A stretch of DNA of 64,000 nucleotides from Romboutsia_C sp015668195 (GTDB taxonomy: Bacteria > Bacillota > Clostridia > Peptostreptococcales > Peptostreptococcaceae). Below the pieces are notes generated by a model, which had not been told where the DNA came from, searched no databases, and saw only the letters and a program-made list of their open reading frames with translations. The DNA is taken from the NCBI RefSeq assembly GCF_015668195.1, contig NZ_JADPFC010000005.1, positions 124,001 to 188,000 on the forward strand, written 5' to 3'. Every line of letters starts with the position of its first letter. Position 1 is the first letter of the stretch. A program made the position numbers and the translations under genes. Below are positions 27,876-36,347 of this stretch, in pieces.

Positions 27876-29426
27876 ATGCTAGTAGTAGAAAATGTAAGTC
27901 ATGGTTTCGGAGCAAGGACTATACTAGAGAATGTTTCATTTAGATTAAGAAAAGGTGAACATATAGCTTTAGTTGGAGCCAATGGAGAAGGAAAATCAAC
28001 ATTTTTAAATATAATAACTAAAAAACTTATGCCAGATGCAGGTAATATAAAGTGGTCATCTAGAGTAAGTGTAGGTTACTTAGACCAACATACAGTACTT
28101 GAAAAAGGTAAAACTATAAGAGATATATTAAGAGATGCCTTTAAGCCTATGTTTGACTTAGAGCAAGAAATGTTAGCTATGTACGATAAAATGGGAGAAG
28201 CTAACGACGATGAAATGGCAAAGCTTATGGAAGAAACAGCTGAGATTCAAACAATATTAGAAAATAGTGGATTCTATATGATAGATGCAAAAATTCAAGA
28301 GGTAGCTAATGGTTTAGGTCTTGGAGAAATAGGATTAGATAGAGATGTTACTGATTTAAGTGGTGGACAAAGAACAAAAGTACTTTTAACTAAATTATTA
28401 CTTGAAAATCCAACTATATTAATACTAGACGAGCCTACAAACTATCTAGATGAAGAACATATAGTATGGTTAACAAGATATCTACAAGAATATGAAAATA
28501 GCTTTGTATTAGTTTCTCACGACATACCATTTATAAATAATACATGCAATGTTATATATCATATGGAAAATGGAGAATTAAATAGATACAAAGGTAACTA
28601 TGATGAGTTTATGAGACTTCATGAAATTAAAAAGCGTCAAGAAGAACAAGCTTATGATAGACAAGTTGAAGAAAGAAAGAAATTAGAGGACTTTATAGCT
28701 AGAAACAAGGCAAGAGTTGCAACTCGTGGAATGGCTAACAGTAGACAAAAACAATTAGATAAAATGGAAATATTAGAAAGACCAAAGGAAAAGATAAAGC
28801 CTACATTTGGATTTAAAGAAGCAAGAACTCCAAGTAGATTTATATTTGAAACAAAGGATTTAGTATTAGGATACAATGAACCACTAACAAAGCCATTAAA
28901 CTTTACTCTAGAGAGAAATCAAAAGATAGCTTTAAAGGGTATGAATGGTATAGGTAAGTCTACACTTCTTAAAACATTACTTGGAATAATAAAGCCATTT
29001 GATGGTGAAGTTAAATTAGGAGATTACTTAGAAGTTGGATACTTTGAACAAGAAAGCTCAAGAGAAAATACAGCTACTCCAATGGATGAAGTATGGGCGG
29101 AATTCCCAGGTCTTACAAACTTTGAAGTAAGACAAAATCTTGCTAAATGTGGTCTTACTAATGAACATATAACTAGTCAAATGAGAGTTTTAAGTGGAGG
29201 AGAAGCAGCTAAGGTTAGATTATGTAAAATAATGTTAAAAGATATAAACCTATTAGTTCTTGACGAACCTACAAATCACTTAGACGTAGAAGCTAAAGAT
29301 GAATTAAAGAAAGCTATAAGAGAATTTAAAGGAACTGTATTATTAGTATGCCATGAGCCAGAGTTTTATATTGATATAGTTGATGATGTATGGAATATAG
29401 AGGACTTTACAACTAAAATAGTATAA
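27876..29426 (+). CDS. ABC-F family ATPase
   Basis: A 516-residue protein with two ABC ATPase domains and no membrane segment. Domain 1 has GANGEGKST, LSGGQRTKV and LDEPTNYLD; domain 2 has GMNGIGKST, LSGGEAAKV and LDEPTNHLD. The linker between them (about residues 235-310) is rich in Arg/Lys/Glu and corresponds to the P-site tRNA interaction motif. ABC-F proteins act on the ribosome; some give antibiotic protection and others are housekeeping factors. Subtype cannot be assigned here. No leader peptide or attenuator typical of resistance ABC-F genes is evident. ATG 27876 is preferred over a GTG at 27870 because of the spacing to AGAGGTG. Confidence 0.92.
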   Translation: MLVVENVSHGFGARTILENVSFRLRKGEHIALVGANGEGKSTFLNIITKKLMPDAGNIKWSSRVSVGYLDQHTVLEKGKTIRDILRDAFKPMFDLEQEMLAMYDKMGEANDDEMAKLMEETAEIQTILENSGFYMIDAKIQEVANGLGLGEIGLDRDVTDLSGGQRTKVLLTKLLLENPTILILDEPTNYLDEEHIVWLTRYLQEYENSFVLVSHDIPFINNTCNVIYHMENGELNRYKGNYDEFMRLHEIKKRQEEQAYDRQVEERKKLEDFIARNKARVATRGMANSRQKQLDKMEILERPKEKIKPTFGFKEARTPSRFIFETKDLVLGYNEPLTKPLNFTLERNQKIALKGMNGIGKSTLLKTLLGIIKPFDGEVKLGDYLEVGYFEQESSRENTATPMDEVWAEFPGLTNFEVRQNLAKCGLTNEHITSQMRVLSGGEAAKVRLCKIMLKDINLLVLDEPTNHLDVEAKDELKKAIREFKGTVLLVCHEPEFYIDIVDDVWNIEDFTTKIV

Positions 29427-29476
29427 TTATATATTTAAGAGAATAGAGTGTTTTATAAAACTAAGGGGTATGATTA

Positions 29477-30112
29477 ATGAAAAAGATTATAAATATAATA
29501 TTTTCGTTGTGCTTTAGCATATTAATAATAACTTGGGTAATAAAATTTACAGTAAGCTTTAAGCCTTTATACTACTATGATGTAGATAAGCTTAATATAG
29601 TAGAATTAACTAATATATCTAAAGAAGATATAAAGTTAAATTATGATTATTTAATAGAGTATATTACAAGTAGAAAAGAAAATGATTTTGAAATGCCTAC
29701 TTTAACTTCTTCAAAAGAAGGTAAAATACATTTTGAAGAAGTTAGAGAAATATATCAAAATGTTAACAAAATATTTAATGCATGTTTTATAATTTCCTTA
29801 TTAGGAATTATTTATAACATAAAAAATAAAAATATAAGATTTTTAAATTTCACATCAATATTATTAATAATTATACCGGTAGTGTTGTCCATACCTATAA
29901 TTATAGATTTTGATAGTAGCTTTGTTGTATTTCATGAGCTATTATTTGACAATGACTATTGGATATTTGACCCAATATTAGATCCTGTCATAAAAATTTT
30001 GCCAGCAGAATTTTTTATGAATTCAGGCTTGATGATACTAGGTTTAATATTAGCATTTAGTATAATTATTCAGAGCATATATAGATTTTTAAAAAGAAAG
30101 AGAGAGCAATAA
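29477..30112 (+). CDS. DUF1461 (TIGR01906) integral membrane protein
   Basis: A 211-residue protein with an N-terminal helix (about 5-25), an extracellular segment (about 35-90) and three more helices. The extracellular segment has IKLNYDYLIEYITSRKEN and FEEVREIYQN, and a second loop has VVFHELLFDNDYWIFDP, both family signatures. Function is unknown in the literature I can recall. GGGGTATGATT precedes the ATG. It is alone with its own terminator. Confidence 0.82.
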   Translation: MKKIINIIFSLCFSILIITWVIKFTVSFKPLYYYDVDKLNIVELTNISKEDIKLNYDYLIEYITSRKENDFEMPTLTSSKEGKIHFEEVREIYQNVNKIFNACFIISLLGIIYNIKNKNIRFLNFTSILLIIIPVVLSIPIIIDFDSSFVVFHELLFDNDYWIFDPILDPVIKILPAEFFMNSGLMILGLILAFSIIIQSIYRFLKRKREQ

Positions 30113-30129
30113 TATTATGCTCTCTCTTT
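30097..30129. terminator. Bidirectional Rho-independent terminator
   Basis: A 12-bp stem AAAGAGAGAGCA/TGCTCTCTCTTT with a 9-nt loop between convergent genes. Confidence 0.8.
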
Positions 30130-30135
30130 AGTATA

Positions 30136-30399
30136 TTACTCTTGTTCACTAGCTACTTTAATAATATCTTGAAATTTACTCATAATATAGTCATAGTTAT
30201 TTTTATTATGAGGAAGTAGACACTGAGAACAATCTTTTATACCTTTATCTGTATATCTAAAATTTCCACCACAGTTTTTTCCTAGAGCGTATAAAGGGCA
30301 GTAGCAAAATAAACAATTAAATTCCTCGGGTTTATTAGTTTTATGACAAGGGAAATACTCGCAGTTTTTATGGTTAAAAAACTTATAATTTTCACTCAT
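30136..30399 (-). CDS. Cysteine-rich small domain protein
   Basis: An 87-residue protein with nine cysteines and several histidines, including CEYFPCHK, CLFCYCPLY and DCSQCLLPH, matching the cysteine-rich small domain family (PF04071 type). It likely binds zinc or an Fe-S cluster. In other bacteria this domain is linked to cobalamin genes; none are nearby. AGGAGG precedes the ATG. It is divergent from hflX. Confidence 0.82.
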   Translation of the reverse strand: MSENYKFFNHKNCEYFPCHKTNKPEEFNCLFCYCPLYALGKNCGGNFRYTDKGIKDCSQCLLPHNKNNYDYIMSKFQDIIKVASEQE

Positions 30400-30455
30400 G
30401 ATACTAACCTCCTAATTAGTTAAACTAAGATAATTATACTAAATATTTCTATTAG

Positions 30456-30464
30456 TGGTATAAT
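30456..30464 (+). promoter_or_regulatory. Extended -10 promoter element before hflX
   Basis: TGGTATAAT, an extended -10 box 48 bp before the start codon. The -35 region is weak, as is usual with extended -10 promoters. Confidence 0.4.
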
Positions 30465-30512
30465 AAAAACATTAAAATCTTTGAAAAATCAGTAAGAAAA
30501 TGAGGTGTTATA

Positions 30513-31808
30513 ATGGAACATATAGAAGAAAAAAAACAAGAAAGAGCCTTGCTTGTAGGACTTAATATAACTTCTACAGCAAAAAGAACAGATGATATAG
30601 ATATAAATGAATCAATGGAGGAATTAAAAGAACTTGCAAAAGCTGCAGGAGCTGAAGTTGTAGGAAGTTTAATTCAAAATAGACAATCAAGAGATTCTGC
30701 ATTTTATGTAGGTAAAGGTAAAGTAGAAGAAATAAAGGCATACTGTGAATCTTTAGATGCTACAATGGTAATATTTAATGATGAATTATCAGGTGCTCAT
30801 ATAAGAAATATAGAAGAAATAGTAGGTATAAAAATAATAGATAGAACTACTTTAATACTTGATATATTTGCACAAAGGGCATTAAGCAAAGAAGGTAAAC
30901 TTCAAGTTGAACTAGCTCAGTTAAACTACAGACTTCCAAGATTATATGGAATGGGTGGGCAAATGAGTAGAACTGGTGCAGGTATAGGTACTAGAGGACC
31001 AGGTGAACAAAAGTTAGAAATAGATAAAAGAAATATACTTAACAAAGCGGCTGACATAAGACGTGAACTTAGAGAAGTTAAAAAAATAAGAGAAACTCAA
31101 AGAGTACAACGTATAAAATCAAATATACCGATAGTTGCACTTGTTGGTTATACTAATGCAGGAAAATCAACATTATTAAATGAATTAATAAAAACACATA
31201 AAGATTATGAAGCTGAAAAAGAAGTATTTGCAAAAGATATGCTATTTGCTACTTTAGATGTAACTTTAAGAAAAGCAGTACTTCCAAGTAAAAAAGAATT
31301 TTTAGCCGTAGATACAGTTGGATTTGTAAGTAAACTTCCACATGATTTAGTTGAAGCGTTTAAAGCAACTCTAGAAGAAGTTCAGTATGCTGATTTAATA
31401 CTTCATGTAGTAGACGCTACAAACTCCAATTATGAAATACAAATGAAAACAACTGAAAAAGTTCTTAAGGAATTAGGAGCAGATAATAAAAATACAATAC
31501 TTGTATATAACAAAATAGACAGATTAGACCTAGATATATATCCTAAAAATAGAGATGATGTAGTATATATATCTGCTAAAAAAGGTGTAAACATGGATAA
31601 GTTATTAGAACTTATAGAAAATGCCTTAAGTGAAGCTACATATCAAGTTAAGCTTTTATTACCTTATGAAAGAGGAGATATATTTAGCAAACTTAAAAAT
31701 AAATACAATGTAGAAAACTTTGAATATGTAGAAAATGGAATAACAGTTGATGTTAATTTGTTAGAAGAGGATTATAATATATATAAGGAGTATATATTAG
31801 AAAAGTAG
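30513..31808 (+). CDS. hflX: GTPase HflX
   Basis: A ribosome-associated GTPase that splits stalled or heat-damaged ribosomes. The N-terminal HflX domain (FYVGKGKVEEIK near residue 65, LQVELAQLNYRLPRL near 130) is followed by the glycine-rich GMGGQMSRTGAGIGTRGPGE and the G domain: G1 VGYTNAGKST near 213, G3 DTVGFVSKLP near 268, NKID near 332, and SAK. 431 residues is normal. TGAGGTG precedes the ATG. The HEAT-repeat gene follows after 8 bp, so the two are probably co-transcribed. Confidence 0.95.
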   Translation: MEHIEEKKQERALLVGLNITSTAKRTDDIDINESMEELKELAKAAGAEVVGSLIQNRQSRDSAFYVGKGKVEEIKAYCESLDATMVIFNDELSGAHIRNIEEIVGIKIIDRTTLILDIFAQRALSKEGKLQVELAQLNYRLPRLYGMGGQMSRTGAGIGTRGPGEQKLEIDKRNILNKAADIRRELREVKKIRETQRVQRIKSNIPIVALVGYTNAGKSTLLNELIKTHKDYEAEKEVFAKDMLFATLDVTLRKAVLPSKKEFLAVDTVGFVSKLPHDLVEAFKATLEEVQYADLILHVVDATNSNYEIQMKTTEKVLKELGADNKNTILVYNKIDRLDLDIYPKNRDDVVYISAKKGVNMDKLLELIENALSEATYQVKLLLPYERGDIFSKLKNKYNVENFEYVENGITVDVNLLEEDYNIYKEYILEK

Positions 31809-31816
31809 GTAATAAT

Positions 31817-32482
31817 ATGAATATAAGTTGGGACAATATAGGCAACTTAGAGGACCATTATATAACTTATCTTCTATACAAAGAATCTAAAACAGTTTCT
31901 CAAATCAGCAAAATAAGAAATATATCAGTCACAGAGGTAAATGACCAATTAATAAAGGCAAAGCTAGAAATAAAATCAATGTTGAAAGAAAAAATTGAGT
32001 TATCAAAAGACACAATAGACAAATTTTTGGGACAAAACAAAAACGACAGATTAGATTTTATAAGTAGTCTAAGTGAAGAAAATTTAATAGACTTCAAAAG
32101 AAAGTTATACAAAAGAATACTGACAGAAAAGAATGCAGAAGACTTAATGATATTGATTTGGACAACAGGAGAGTTAAAGGATGATAGGTTCCTAAAATTA
32201 CTACATCCTCTTACAAGTCATAGACATTCAGACGTAAGAAGGATAACATATTCAGCCCTTAGGAAAATAGAATCACCTAAAAGTAGAGAGTATTTACAAA
32301 GGGGTCTATATGATACCAATCCTCAAACTAGACAATACTGTGCAAAGGCACTTGCTAAAATTGGAAATGAAAATAGTTTAAAGATGTTAAAACAACTAAA
32401 AAGCAAGAAACAATTTGAGAAAGACTACGTGTTAAGAGCATATGAAGACGCTATTTATAATTTAGAAAATATAGATAAATAA
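31817..32482 (+). CDS. HEAT-repeat protein with sigma-like helix-turn-helix N-terminus
   Basis: A 221-residue protein. The first 55 residues (YITYLLYKESKTVSQISKIRNISVTEVNDQLIKA) look like a sigma region 4-type helix-turn-helix; the C-terminal 110 residues contain HEAT-type helical pairs (DVRRITYSALRKIESPKSREYL, NPQTRQYCAKALAKIGNENSL). The combination suggests a scaffold that may bind nucleic acid and protein. It is translationally close to hflX. I do not know a named function. Confidence 0.72.
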   Translation: MNISWDNIGNLEDHYITYLLYKESKTVSQISKIRNISVTEVNDQLIKAKLEIKSMLKEKIELSKDTIDKFLGQNKNDRLDFISSLSEENLIDFKRKLYKRILTEKNAEDLMILIWTTGELKDDRFLKLLHPLTSHRHSDVRRITYSALRKIESPKSREYLQRGLYDTNPQTRQYCAKALAKIGNENSLKMLKQLKSKKQFEKDYVLRAYEDAIYNLENIDK

Positions 32483-32655
32483 CTTAACATAAAGGAAAAT
32501 TATTTTACATATAATTAACAAATTAGTTATTTATCTATAAGACATTAAAAACCTAACATTAGAAAATCTAATAAAAACTTTGAAACATTACTTTTTAAGC
32601 AAAATATCTAAAAAATTATTACATGCTATAGAAAGTTAAATAGGAGGGGTTTTAA

Positions 32656-33093
32656 ATGATAGTAAGACATTGTGCTGGTGGAGTAGTATTTTATGCAAAT
32701 AAGGTTCTTTTGATAAAAAACGATAGAGGAGAATGGACACTTCCAAAAGGTAAAATATTTAATGGTGAACTAAAAACGGAAAGTGCAATATTAAGTGTTA
32801 AGCAGGAAACAGGTGTAGAAGGAACAGTTTTAGGGGTAGCTGGAGATAGTATGTATGAGTTTTTCTCTAGAAGCAGACAACAACAAGTATGCAATTCAGT
32901 TACTTGGTATATAATGGAAACATCAGATACTAGTTGTGTATTAAATAAAGAATTATTGGATGGTGGATTCTTTAAGATAAAGGATGCTTTAGAACAATTA
33001 ACACATAAAAAGGAAAAATCATTAGTAGAAATATCTTATAAAAAGTATAAAGAATTAAAAAAAGAAGTAGTTGAAACTAGTGCAAGTATATAA
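32656..33093 (+). CDS. Nudix-fold protein with a degenerate catalytic motif
   Basis: A 145-residue protein with the Nudix fold: HCAGGVVFYANKVLLIKN, WTLPKGK and so on. The Nudix box should read G-x5-E-x7-R-E-U-x-E-E-x-G-U. Here G32 and E38 are kept, but the positions of R, E and the first E of the EE pair are L46, S47 and Q50; only E51 remains. Hydrolysis is therefore doubtful, and a ligand-sensing or structural role is possible. AGGAGGGG precedes the ATG. It is followed by a strong terminator and has no operon partner. Confidence 0.8.
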   Translation: MIVRHCAGGVVFYANKVLLIKNDRGEWTLPKGKIFNGELKTESAILSVKQETGVEGTVLGVAGDSMYEFFSRSRQQQVCNSVTWYIMETSDTSCVLNKELLDGGFFKIKDALEQLTHKKEKSLVEISYKKYKELKKEVVETSASI

Positions 33094-33114
33094 TATATAT
33101 TAAATAGAAATAAG

Positions 33115-33140
33115 AGAAAGGGCTTAGCCCTTTCTTTTTT
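33115..33140 (+). terminator. Rho-independent terminator
   Basis: A 9-bp GC-rich stem AGAAAGGGC/GCCCTTTCT with a TTA loop and a T tract. Confidence 0.9.
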
Positions 33141-33167
33141 GATTTATAATAGCTTATTCGATATAAT
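33139..33167 (+). promoter_or_regulatory. Sigma-A promoter of the yigZ-like gene
   Basis: TTGATT (33139-33144), a 17-bp spacer and TATAAT (33162-33167). The -35 box overlaps the end of the preceding terminator T tract. Confidence 0.6.
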
Positions 33168-33234
33168 ATATTATAAAAAGTATAAAATAAAGTTAGTAAA
33201 TTAAGAACTAATATTTAGATAGACGGAGGCTTTT

Positions 33235-33879
33235 ATGAGTACATACAAAACATTGCATGAATTTGGAATGGATGAAGTTATAATAGAAAAATCAACTTTT
33301 ATAGGGTATGCAAAGCCTATAAAAACAGAAGAAGAAGCAGTAGAATTTATAAACGAAATAAAGAAAAAGCATAAAGATGCAACTCACAATGTGTGGGCAT
33401 ATACGGTTGGAAAAAGTATGAACATACAAAGATATAGTGATGATGGAGAGCCGCAAGGAACAGCAGGAATACCAAGCTTAGAAGTTATAAAAAAAGAAGA
33501 TTTAAGGGATGTGGTAGTTGTTGTTACTAGATACTTTGGAGGAGTTAAGCTAGGTGCAGGAGGACTTGTTAGAGCATATACTAAAGGTGCTAAGATAGGC
33601 CTTGAAGCTGGTAAAATTATAGATAAGGTTATGTATAAAGAGGTTAGAATAAAGATAGATTACAATCAACTTGGAAAAATACAAAATGAGATAATGAACA
33701 TGGGGTATTTTGTAAAAGATACTATTTATGAAGAGAGCGTTGAGATGATAGTTTATTCAAGACTTAATGAGGTTGATGCACTTACATCAAGAATGACAGA
33801 TATAACTAGTGCTACGGCAGATATAACATTAGGTGAGGAATTTTATTTATCAGAAAAAGATGGTCAAATAATAATTTAG
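33235..33879 (+). CDS. YigZ/IMPACT family protein
   Basis: A 214-residue protein of the UPF0029 family related to eukaryotic IMPACT. The signature YSDDGEPQGTAGIP is near residue 68, followed by VVVVTRYFGGVKLGAGGLVRAY near 100. The C-terminal ferredoxin-like domain (DUF1949 type) follows. In eukaryotes the family regulates translation through GCN1; the bacterial role is unclear. The start is preceded by GACGGAGG. No operon partner is evident apart from a possible tiny ORF just downstream. Confidence 0.9.
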   Translation: MSTYKTLHEFGMDEVIIEKSTFIGYAKPIKTEEEAVEFINEIKKKHKDATHNVWAYTVGKSMNIQRYSDDGEPQGTAGIPSLEVIKKEDLRDVVVVVTRYFGGVKLGAGGLVRAYTKGAKIGLEAGKIIDKVMYKEVRIKIDYNQLGKIQNEIMNMGYFVKDTIYEESVEMIVYSRLNEVDALTSRMTDITSATADITLGEEFYLSEKDGQIII

Positions 33880-33885
33880 TGTATA

Positions 33886-34002
33886 ATGGCATTTATAGAC
33901 GAACTGGTAGATGATTGGGGGAAGCTAAATTTAGCAGTTAAATCTTTAGTTATTATAGGTATTATATTATATATATATTATGATAATTGCTTTATACGGT
34001 GA
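33886..34002 (+). CDS. Possible small membrane peptide (38 residues)
   Basis: An ORF of 38 codons starting 7 bp after the yigZ stop. It has an acidic amphipathic start (MAFIDELVDDWGKLNLAVK) and a hydrophobic segment (SLVIIGIILYIYY) ending CFIR. No good ribosome binding site is visible, so translation would depend on coupling. Real or chance cannot be told from the sequence. Confidence 0.25.
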   Translation: MAFIDELVDDWGKLNLAVKSLVIIGIILYIYYDNCFIR

Positions 34003-34098
34003 TGCAAATTAAGGAGTAGCTTAAGAGAATTAAATTTTTTATTCACTAAGTGATATTTAAATGCATATTATACATAAAAATGATTTTTAGGAGGGTAT

Positions 34099-35013
34099 AT
34101 GATAAACGATCAAAAGTATGCTATTTTATCTCTTGAATTACATCTATTTTTTGCACGAATAATGAAGGAGCACTCTATTTTTTTAGCGGCCGGATTTACA
34201 CCTAAAAATTCAGACCTTGCTAATGAGGCAGAACACTACAAAAGGGAATTTGAAAAATTACTATCGCTTGCAGTAAGTGTTAGTGATGGAAGAATTAGAC
34301 CTAATGTTTTACAATCTGGGGAAATTATTACTAACTATACATTAGGCACAGAAGAAAAGACACAAAACTTAACAGGAATAGAAATAGACCAAAATATAAC
34401 TAAGTCAGAAGCAAAACTACGTAGTGGAAATAATCCTAATGTTAGCGCTAATTTAGTAAACTATGTAGGTCAACTTAATGAAAATGCAAAGAGACTACTT
34501 AAGGGGCTTATTGGTTTTAAGGAAAGATTATTAGATGGAGTATTATCTTGTAATTTGTTTACAGTTAATTATCCATTACTTATTGAACATATACTTCGTG
34601 AGGCAAAATTATATCTTACATTAGTGGAAGATCTTGATAACAGGGTTGATATTGATTCTAAAGATACTAGAGAAACAGAGTTATTCTGGGATCAAATAAT
34701 GATGGAACATGCACTATTTATAAGAGGATTGCTTGACCCTTCTGAAAATAAATTAATTGAAGCTGCAGATGAATTTGCAGATGATTTTGAGGATTTAATA
34801 GAGGATGCAAAAAATATGATGAATGCAACGATAAACAGCATTACAAATAAAACTTTAAATCAAACTATTGAGCTTAGAAACTTCAAACAAGCAGGAACAG
34901 ATGGGATAGCAAGTTGTAAAATAAGGTCTATAATACTTCCGCTTCTTGGAGATCATGTATTAAGAGAAGCTAATCATTATATAAGATTATTACAAACATA
35001 TCAAAATATATAA
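34099..35013 (+). CDS. DUF2935 protein (tandem helical domains)
   Basis: A 304-residue protein with two copies of an all-helical domain. Copy 1 has LELHLFFARIMKEHSIFLAAG near residue 12 and copy 2 has WDQIMMEHALFIRGLLDP near 198; each shows an E/H-x-x-H/E-H pattern and a later PLLIEHILREA or LLGDHVLREANHY segment, suggesting a metal site built from His and Glu. Function unknown; common in clostridia and bacilli. AGGAGGG precedes the ATG. Confidence 0.85.
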   Translation: MINDQKYAILSLELHLFFARIMKEHSIFLAAGFTPKNSDLANEAEHYKREFEKLLSLAVSVSDGRIRPNVLQSGEIITNYTLGTEEKTQNLTGIEIDQNITKSEAKLRSGNNPNVSANLVNYVGQLNENAKRLLKGLIGFKERLLDGVLSCNLFTVNYPLLIEHILREAKLYLTLVEDLDNRVDIDSKDTRETELFWDQIMMEHALFIRGLLDPSENKLIEAADEFADDFEDLIEDAKNMMNATINSITNKTLNQTIELRNFKQAGTDGIASCKIRSIILPLLGDHVLREANHYIRLLQTYQNI

Positions 35014-35015
35014 GT

Positions 35016-35052
35016 AAAAAAATGAGTTCTATTTATTAGAACTCATTTTTTT
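35016..35052. terminator. Bidirectional Rho-independent terminator
   Basis: A 16-bp stem AAAAAAATGAGTTCTA/TAGAACTCATTTTTTT with a 5-nt loop, between convergent genes. Confidence 0.88.
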
Positions 35053-35058
35053 ATGAAG

Positions 35059-35451
35059 TTATTTTTTTAAGTTTTTAAAACTACATTTACAAGATTTAGG
35101 AGGGCACTTTATACCCTTGTAAATTTCTAAACATCCGATGGATAAAAGAAAAAATCCAAATATTTTTCTAAGTAGTTCTGATGAAAGATGATTAGCTACT
35201 AGAGAACCAAAAACGGCACCAATAACACCGAAGGTTGCAATTGGAACTATAAGTTTTAAAACAGTGTTTTTATTTTTTATATGAACCATTAACGCAAATA
35301 TGGTCATTGGAATTGAAGAAAGTAAGTTTATACTTTGAGCTATCTTTGGATCAATATTTAGGAATAAGATTAGGGCTGGTATTAAAATAGTTCCACCACC
35401 CATACCCATTCCACCTATTATTCCACCTAAAAAACCTATCAAATACAGCAA
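35059..35451 (-). CDS. TauE/SafE family exporter, half-length protein B
   Basis: 130 residues holding a single TSUP repeat: GFLGGIIGGMGMGGGTILIPALI at the N-terminus, three to four helices and a Cys-containing tail (CLEIYKGIKCPPKSCKCSF). Typical TauE/SafE proteins have two such repeats in about 250 residues. The start TTG at 35451 lies directly after the stop codon of the upstream half gene. The pair probably forms a heterodimer that exports an organosulfur or other small anion. The substrate is unknown. Confidence 0.82.
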   Translation of the reverse strand: MLYLIGFLGGIIGGMGMGGGTILIPALILFLNIDPKIAQSINLLSSIPMTIFALMVHIKNKNTVLKLIVPIATFGVIGAVFGSLVANHLSSELLRKIFGFFLLSIGCLEIYKGIKCPPKSCKCSFKNLKK

Positions 35452-35452
35452 T

Positions 35453-35821
35453 CTAAAACACCATCCTTAAAGATGCAATAATCATAATAAGCCCAAATGA
35501 AATTCGTAAAAAACGCCCAGTTACTTTACACAAAAGCTTAGCGCCTAGTATTCCACCGATGACACTTCCTATAGCTACTTTAAATGTAAGCTCAAGATCA
35601 TAGGTACCATTAGAAATATATACAACAGAACTTGCACTTGTAAGAAAAACTATTATCGCTAATGCAGTAGCATGGGATTTATGCTCTTCAACCTTTAGTA
35701 TGTTGTTTAATATAGGAACTAATAAAGTACCTCCTCCAGATCCAAAGACTCCATTTATAAATCCAGTTATAAGACCTATTAATGTATTTTTAATATTAAA
35801 ATCAAAATGTTTATTTTTCAT
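35453..35821 (-). CDS. TauE/SafE family exporter, half-length protein A
   Basis: About 122 residues with the other TSUP repeat: LIGLITGFINGVFGSGGGTLLVPIL near the N-terminus followed by about four helices. It ends properly after LRMVF, and the next half gene follows at once, so the two are translationally coupled. I choose the ATG at 35821 because AAAGGTG is 6 nt upstream; an in-frame GTG at 35830 overlaps that site. Two half genes rather than one broken gene is the likely reading, since each has its own GxxGxGGG motif. Confidence 0.82.
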   Translation of the reverse strand: MKNKHFDFNIKNTLIGLITGFINGVFGSGGGTLLVPILNNILKVEEHKSHATALAIIVFLTSASSVVYISNGTYDLELTFKVAIGSVIGGILGAKLLCKVTGRFLRISFGLIMIIASLRMVF

Positions 35822-36019
35822 TATAATCACCTTTTAAAGATAGCTTTTACAGAAATGCTAAATTATATTTATGTAATATATAATAATTAGGGTAAAATAA
35901 TTTTGAATTTTAATTTATATATATGGTTATACTATGATTAAACGAGTTTAAATGCCTTCAAATAGAAGGAGAAATTCAGAAAATTATCTGAAAATATATT
36001 TACGTAGGAGAGTTTAATT

Positions 36020-36208
36020 ATGAAAGCAGTAGTAGATAAAGATACATGTATATCATGTGGCCTATGTCCAAGTATATGTCCAGAAGTATTTTCAATGGAC
36101 GATGATGGAAAAGCAGTAGCAATAAGTGGCGAAGTTCCAGAAGGTGAACAAGATGCATCTAAGGAAGCTGAAGAAAGCTGTCCAGTTGATGCAATAAGTG
36201 TAGATTAA
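36020..36208 (+). CDS. Ferredoxin, single [4Fe-4S] type
   Basis: A 62-residue acidic electron carrier. CISCGLCPSICPEVF (near residues 11-25) and the later SCPVDAI supply the cluster cysteines; the extra cysteine in PSIC is common in this subtype. The spacer between the two motifs is acidic, which fits a redox partner surface. Monocistronic, with AGGAGAG before the ATG and a long terminator hairpin after it. Confidence 0.94.
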   Translation: MKAVVDKDTCISCGLCPSICPEVFSMDDDGKAVAISGEVPEGEQDASKEAEESCPVDAISVD

Positions 36209-36216
36209 TTTAAAAT

Positions 36217-36284
36217 AAAAAATCCATCTATTTTTAGGCAACTATTTAAGTAATTAAATAGTTCTAAATAGATGGATTTTTTTT
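36217..36284 (+). terminator. Rho-independent terminator (branched hairpin)
   Basis: An outer 17-bp stem AAAAAATCCATCTATTT/AAATAGATGGATTTTTT encloses an inner hairpin AACTATTTA/TTAAATAGTT. A T tract follows. Confidence 0.85.
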
Positions 36285-36347
36285 ATTTATAAACATATGA
36301 TATAATGAAAATATACAAAATATGTAAAGTGTGGATAGGAGATAAAT

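Noticed and set aside
27876..29426. Antibiotic resistance ABC-F gene
   Set aside because: There is no regulatory leader peptide and no mobile context, and subtype-defining residues cannot be judged by eye.
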